This document shows positions 16,018-18,838 of a stretch of DNA of 18,838 bases, in pieces. Under the pieces are notes generated by a model. The model saw only the letters and a list, made by a program, of their open reading frames with translations, searched no databases and was not told the origin of the DNA. The stretch comes from Desulfofustis sp964433645. GTDB lineage: Bacteria > Desulfobacterota > Desulfobulbia > Desulfobulbales > Desulfocapsaceae. The position numbers were made by a program, and so were the translations under genes. The DNA lies in contig CAYSSK010000079.1 of assembly GCA_964433645.1 (NCBI GenBank), positions 1 to 18,838 on the forward strand, given 5' to 3'. Position 1 is the stretch's first letter. Each line of letters starts with the position of its first letter.

Positions 16018-16883
16018 TGGTTGTTGCTTCCCGTGCTCTGCTGTTGGTTGTCTTCCCACCGGTGCTGCAGCCCGGTCAGGATCTCACCGGGAACCCTGAA
16101 GCGCGGCCCTCCGGCCATGCACGTCCCCGATCTGATATCGCCATGATAGTCGGAGCCGCCGGTCTCCAGCAATTGAAAACGATCGGCCAGGGCCCGCAAT
16201 TGCCGTAATTGTTTCCCCTTCTGGGTCGGGTAAAATGTCTCCAGGCCGTCCAGGCCGTGCGCCTTGAGCTGACCGAGCAATCCGGCAAGCTCCTCGTGCG
16301 GGATGGCCAGCTGCCCCGGATGAGCCAGTACCGCCATACCGCCGGCTCCGTGGATCAGGGCGCATGCCTGGTCGGCCGGAAAGACATAGCGCGGCACATA
16401 GGCGCAGGCACCGTGGCGCAGATACCGGGCAAAAGCCTGGTCAACCGAGTCGACCACCCGTTTGGCGACCAGGAGCCGGGCGATGTGCGGGCGGCCCGTC
16501 TGGCCGCCGCCGGCAAACAGGCGCAACTCGTCTTCATCAATCGGCAGCCCGAAACCGGCAAGCGTAGCGACGATTTTCCTGTTCCGCTGGTCGCGAGCTT
16601 CCTGAAGCACACTCAAGCCGCTGAGCAGCGCGGGGTTGCGCCAGTCGAAATCATAGGCGAGCAGGTGCAGGTGATAGGCGTGCCAGGACACGCTCAATTC
16701 CAGGCCGGAAAGTACGCGAATGCCCTGCCGGCGTCCCGCGGCCAGGGCTTCTCCGGTGCCGCTGACGGTATCGTGATCGGTGATCGACACGAGCACCAGC
16801 CCCCGCCCGCCGGCCATTTCAACGAGCTTTGCCGGCGTCATGGTCCCATCCGAATGACTGGAATGAAGATGCAAATCCAGCAT
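16014..16883 (-). CDS. PHP-domain phosphoesterase, YciV/TrpH (RNase AM) group
   Basis: The 289-residue protein is a PHP metal-dependent phosphoesterase of the COG0613 type. Metal ligands visible are H5 and H7 (LHLHSSHSDG), D12, D36-H37 (ITDHDT), E62 (LSGLELS), H71, H188 (VLAHPG) and D245-H247 (GSDYHG). E. coli YciV of similar length acts on nucleoside 3',5'-bisphosphates and trims 5' ends of structured RNAs, so a similar nucleotide or RNA role is likely. I start at ATG 16883 because the first strand with HxH must lie at the N-terminus; the frame open to 17198 has no homology-like extension. Ribosome binding is weak (GGGG about 6 nt upstream). The stop overlaps the start of the sigma-54 activator, so the two are translationally coupled. 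Confidence 0.88.
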   Translation of the reverse strand: MLDLHLHSSHSDGTMTPAKLVEMAGGRGLVLVSITDHDTVSGTGEALAAGRRQGIRVLSGLELSVSWHAYHLHLLAYDFDWRNPALLSGLSVLQEARDQRNRKIVATLAGFGLPIDEDELRLFAGGGQTGRPHIARLLVAKRVVDSVDQAFARYLRHGACAYVPRYVFPADQACALIHGAGGMAVLAHPGQLAIPHEELAGLLGQLKAHGLDGLETFYPTQKGKQLRQLRALADRFQLLETGGSDYHGDIRSGTCMAGGPRFRVPGEILTGLQHRWEDNQQQSTGSNNQ

Positions 16884-17236
16884 GCCGCACCCCGCGTGGC
16901 TCCTGTCGTTTTCCCCTCTGACCGCAACAGCGGAACCGGGCTGTCGCTTCGGTCGGCCCGGCAGCAGGCCGGACCAGATCACACCATAACCGCGGATCGC
17001 CTCGCTGGCAACGTGCTGACGGCTCACCCTGCCGTAACATATCCGGTCTCGCCGCAATTCGGCCGTTTTTCCTCGAACCGCTATAGTTTTCCTGCAAGCA
17101 TCCGATAGAGAGACATGAACTGACAATACGCGATAAGGCGGGGCCGGCAACGGCCGAAGCTTCGCCGAATCAGGAGTAACCAGCGGCGACGCCGGCACCT
17201 GCCGGACTTCGTCGTCTCGCCACGATGAGGCAGGGC
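16884..17236. other. 353-bp intergenic region between the PHP gene and the first lipoprotein gene
   Basis: No convincing gene lies here. On the plus strand, near the lipoprotein start, there are two small hairpins: GGCCG-GCAA-CGGCC (17142-17155, a GNRA-type loop) and CCGGC-ACCT-GCCGG (17192-17205). Between them lies CAGGAG (17171-17176) with no start codon after it. An imperfect GC inverted repeat lies near 16951-16975. Promoters for the divergent genes should be here, but I see no good sigma-70 or sigma-54 pair of boxes. Confidence 0.5.
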
Positions 17237-18013
17237 ATGATGCAACAGCACCTTATCCTGATCGCGGTCCTGGCCACGCTGGTGGCGACGGGCTGCGGCA
17301 GGGTTCCCGAACCGGCACCCTACGTCTATTCCGACCAGCAGAAAATGCAGGCCGGCCACCACTGGGACGTGCTGGCAGCCGATCTGGCGGGTGAGATCAA
17401 TACCGCGCTGATCCTCGGTGATTATCTGGCCGCGCCGGTTTTTGTCAGGCAAACCTGCGGCGACGAGGACACTCCCTGCCGACCGGCCGAGACATCGGTC
17501 TTCGACGAGGCCTTCAGGGATCTGCTGATCACCAACCTGGTCGCTCTCGGTGTGCCGACCAGCGCCACTCCGACCGAGGATACGATTGTCGTGCATTACA
17601 AAGCGCAGCCGGTCTACCACCATGCTCAGCGGTTGCGGACCATTCGGCCGGGGTTGCTGACGACGATCTCCGCCGGTATCATCGTGATGCGCAACGCGCC
17701 CTGGGAACTGGCAACGATGGCCATGGCCGGCGGCATCGATGCGCTCAACGCGGTCTACAATACCCTCGATCGGTTCGAGGTGGTGATCACCACCTCGATG
17801 ATCGCCAAGAACAAGTATCTCTACAGAGATACCAGCATCTATTATATCAACACCACCGATTCCTGGCACTACAACACCACGGCCGCACCGACCCGCATCA
17901 CGCTGAGCACCCCCGGCTCGGCGCCGCCGGGCACCGGGCAACTACCGGGCGCAACCGGTGACGAACCGGGACCGGCAGCCACCGTAGCGCCGGCGGCAAC
18001 GACCGGAATTTAA
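17237..18013 (+). CDS. Unrecognised lipoprotein with a low-complexity C-terminal tail
   Basis: The 258-residue protein begins with a lipoprotein signal, MMQQHLILIAVLATLVATGC, with lipidated C20 followed by Gly, so outer-membrane sorting is likely. The mature part has an alpha/beta segment (GDYLAAPVFVRQTC, then EAFRDLLITNLVALGV and TIVVHYKAQPVYHH), a hydrophobic middle (GLLTTISAGIIVM, ATMAMAGGIDALNAV), then RFEVVITTSMIAKNKYLYRD. A Pro/Gly/Ala/Thr-rich tail of about 35 residues ends it. The layout resembles the strand-helix pattern of CsgG/FlgO-like periplasmic domains, but I cannot assign a family. I choose ATG 17237 because GAGG lies 6 nt upstream; ATG 17225 is possible but lacks such a site. 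The FlgO-family lipoprotein follows 31 bp later, so they are probably co-transcribed and act together. Confidence 0.8.
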   Translation: MMQQHLILIAVLATLVATGCGRVPEPAPYVYSDQQKMQAGHHWDVLAADLAGEINTALILGDYLAAPVFVRQTCGDEDTPCRPAETSVFDEAFRDLLITNLVALGVPTSATPTEDTIVVHYKAQPVYHHAQRLRTIRPGLLTTISAGIIVMRNAPWELATMAMAGGIDALNAVYNTLDRFEVVITTSMIAKNKYLYRDTSIYYINTTDSWHYNTTAAPTRITLSTPGSAPPGTGQLPGATGDEPGPAATVAPAATTGI

Positions 18014-18044
18014 GCTGTCCGTCACACCACCGAGGAGAAGCGTT

Positions 18045-18713
18045 ATGCCCCTTGAGTCGAGTTCCAGGACCCGCCCCCAGCGGGTGCACCGGGGTGCGAC
18101 ACTGCTGTCGTCCCTGTTTCTGTCGATGCTGCTGTTGCTGAGCGGCTGCGCCGCGTTCAACGAAACCCGCCTGGAAGACAGCCTCGGCAGGGATGTCGAC
18201 CTGATAGATTTTGCCAACGAGATCGCCGACGACCTGATCGGCCAGGCCTTTCCGCCATTGTTGCCGCGTCAGCCCAATCTGCCGGTGCTCACCACGACCT
18301 TCGTCGACAATAATGAGCTGGAAAAGACCTCTCATTTCGGCAGATTGCTTCAGGAGCACCTGGCGGCCCGCCTGGTCCAGCTCGGCTATACGGTCAAGGA
18401 GATCAAACTGCGCCCCGACCTGGTCATCGAGCCGCAATCGGGAGAAACCGTCCTGTCCCGGCACCTGGCCCTGCTCAAAGAGACCCAGCCCGCCCAGGCC
18501 ATCCTGGTCGGCACCACCTCGATGGCCCAACGGACCCTGTATATCTCCGCCCGCCTGATCAATCCGCAGGACGCCACGATCATTGCGGCCCGTTCTTATC
18601 GCCTCTACATGGACAAAAACGTCCTCGCCATGTTCGGCCTGAAGACCGCCGAAGGCAGCGGCGAGTTCATCGACGAACCGCGCGAACCACTGATCAACCA
18701 GATTTTTTACTGA
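18045..18713 (+). CDS. FlgO-family outer-membrane lipoprotein
   Basis: The 222-residue protein has a lipoprotein signal ending LLLLSGC, with lipidated C35 followed by Ala, which favours the outer membrane. The mature part matches the FlgO domain: a strand LPVLTTTFVDNNELEKTSHFGRLL (about 93-116), then LAARLVQLGYTVKEIKL, then the AILVGTTSMAQRTLYISARLINPQDATIIAARSY core. FlgO in Vibrio is an outer-membrane protein needed for flagellar stability and motility, but many family members occur without flagellar genes. No flagellar gene is in this window. AGGAG lies 7 nt before ATG 18045. The preceding lipoprotein gene ends 31 bp upstream, so the two form a pair. I give no symbol because a flagellar role is not shown. 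Confidence 0.85.
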   Translation: MPLESSSRTRPQRVHRGATLLSSLFLSMLLLLSGCAAFNETRLEDSLGRDVDLIDFANEIADDLIGQAFPPLLPRQPNLPVLTTTFVDNNELEKTSHFGRLLQEHLAARLVQLGYTVKEIKLRPDLVIEPQSGETVLSRHLALLKETQPAQAILVGTTSMAQRTLYISARLINPQDATIIAARSYRLYMDKNVLAMFGLKTAEGSGEFIDEPREPLINQIFY

Positions 18714-18750
18714 ACCGCCGACAAGTTTTTTAAATGAAAACCAGCCCCCC

Positions 18751-18827
18751 GGACTGGTCTCCCCGGACTAGTCTCCCCGGACTGGTCTCCCCGGGCTGAT
18801 CTCCCCGGGCTGGTCTCCCCGGGCTGG
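18751..18827 (+). repeat. 14-bp tandem repeat, five full units and a partial sixth
   Basis: The unit GGRCTRRTCTCCCC repeats head to tail at 18751, 18765, 18779, 18793 and 18807, then half a unit GGGCTGG at 18821. Units 1-3 begin GGACT and units 4-6 begin GGGCT; units 2 and 4 each carry one further G-to-A change. The period is not a multiple of three, and the array begins 37 bp after the stop of the FlgO-family gene. The window ends soon after, so I cannot see what lies on the far side. Confidence 0.85.
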
Positions 18828-18838
18828 CCGGTTCTGCC

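Noticed and set aside
18741..18838. CRISPR-like array at the right end
   Set aside because: The repeats are contiguous 14-bp units with no spacers, so this is a simple tandem repeat.

Overview
The window reads as a GC-rich chromosomal segment of a Gram-negative, probably anaerobic bacterium, most likely of the Desulfobacterota (former Deltaproteobacteria). The support is the combination of formate-tetrahydrofolate ligase, the flavin-dependent thymidylate synthase ThyX, a three-domain NifU with NifS but no nitrogenase genes, a sigma-54 response regulator, an ELM1-type glycosyltransferase and lipoproteins with clear lipoboxes. This placement is inferred from gene content only. I see no rRNA, tRNA, CRISPR array, insertion sequence or phage gene. 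Gene order and base composition look like core genome.

Positions 1-12657 are transcribed on the minus strand. Read in that direction they hold trm112 and a phosphohexomutase, then nifU-nifS-thyX packed with 4-bp and 1-bp junctions. A long GC hairpin and a good sigma-70-type promoter follow, then fhs, a PilB/GspE-type secretion ATPase carrying a C-terminal cyclic-nucleotide-binding domain, an ELM1-family glycosyltransferase, and one long reading frame made of two homologous GT4 glycosyltransferase modules in tandem. That last frame has no stop before the window edge, so it is partial here.

Positions 12658-12818 are a divergent intergenic region. On the plus strand follow proC and nadK, separated by a possible 32-codon leader ORF that overlaps the nadK start as ATGA. 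They converge on a minus-strand pair: a PHP-domain phosphoesterase of the YciV/TrpH group, overlapping by ATGA a NtrC-type sigma-54 activator with a GAFSGA loop. After a 353-bp non-coding stretch, two plus-strand lipoprotein genes close the window. One is unrecognised and the other is of the FlgO family. Downstream of the second lies a 14-bp tandem repeat that reaches almost to the window edge.

Functional links: NifUS supplies Fe-S clusters; ThyX and Fhs both act on the tetrahydrofolate pool; ProC and NadK touch proline and NADP supply; the mutase and the glycosyltransferases point to sugar activation and lipopolysaccharide or other envelope-glycan synthesis. The least ordinary items are the double glycosyltransferase, the cNMP-domain secretion ATPase, the lipoprotein pair and the 14-bp repeat. 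Nothing here clearly amounts to a wholly new system.
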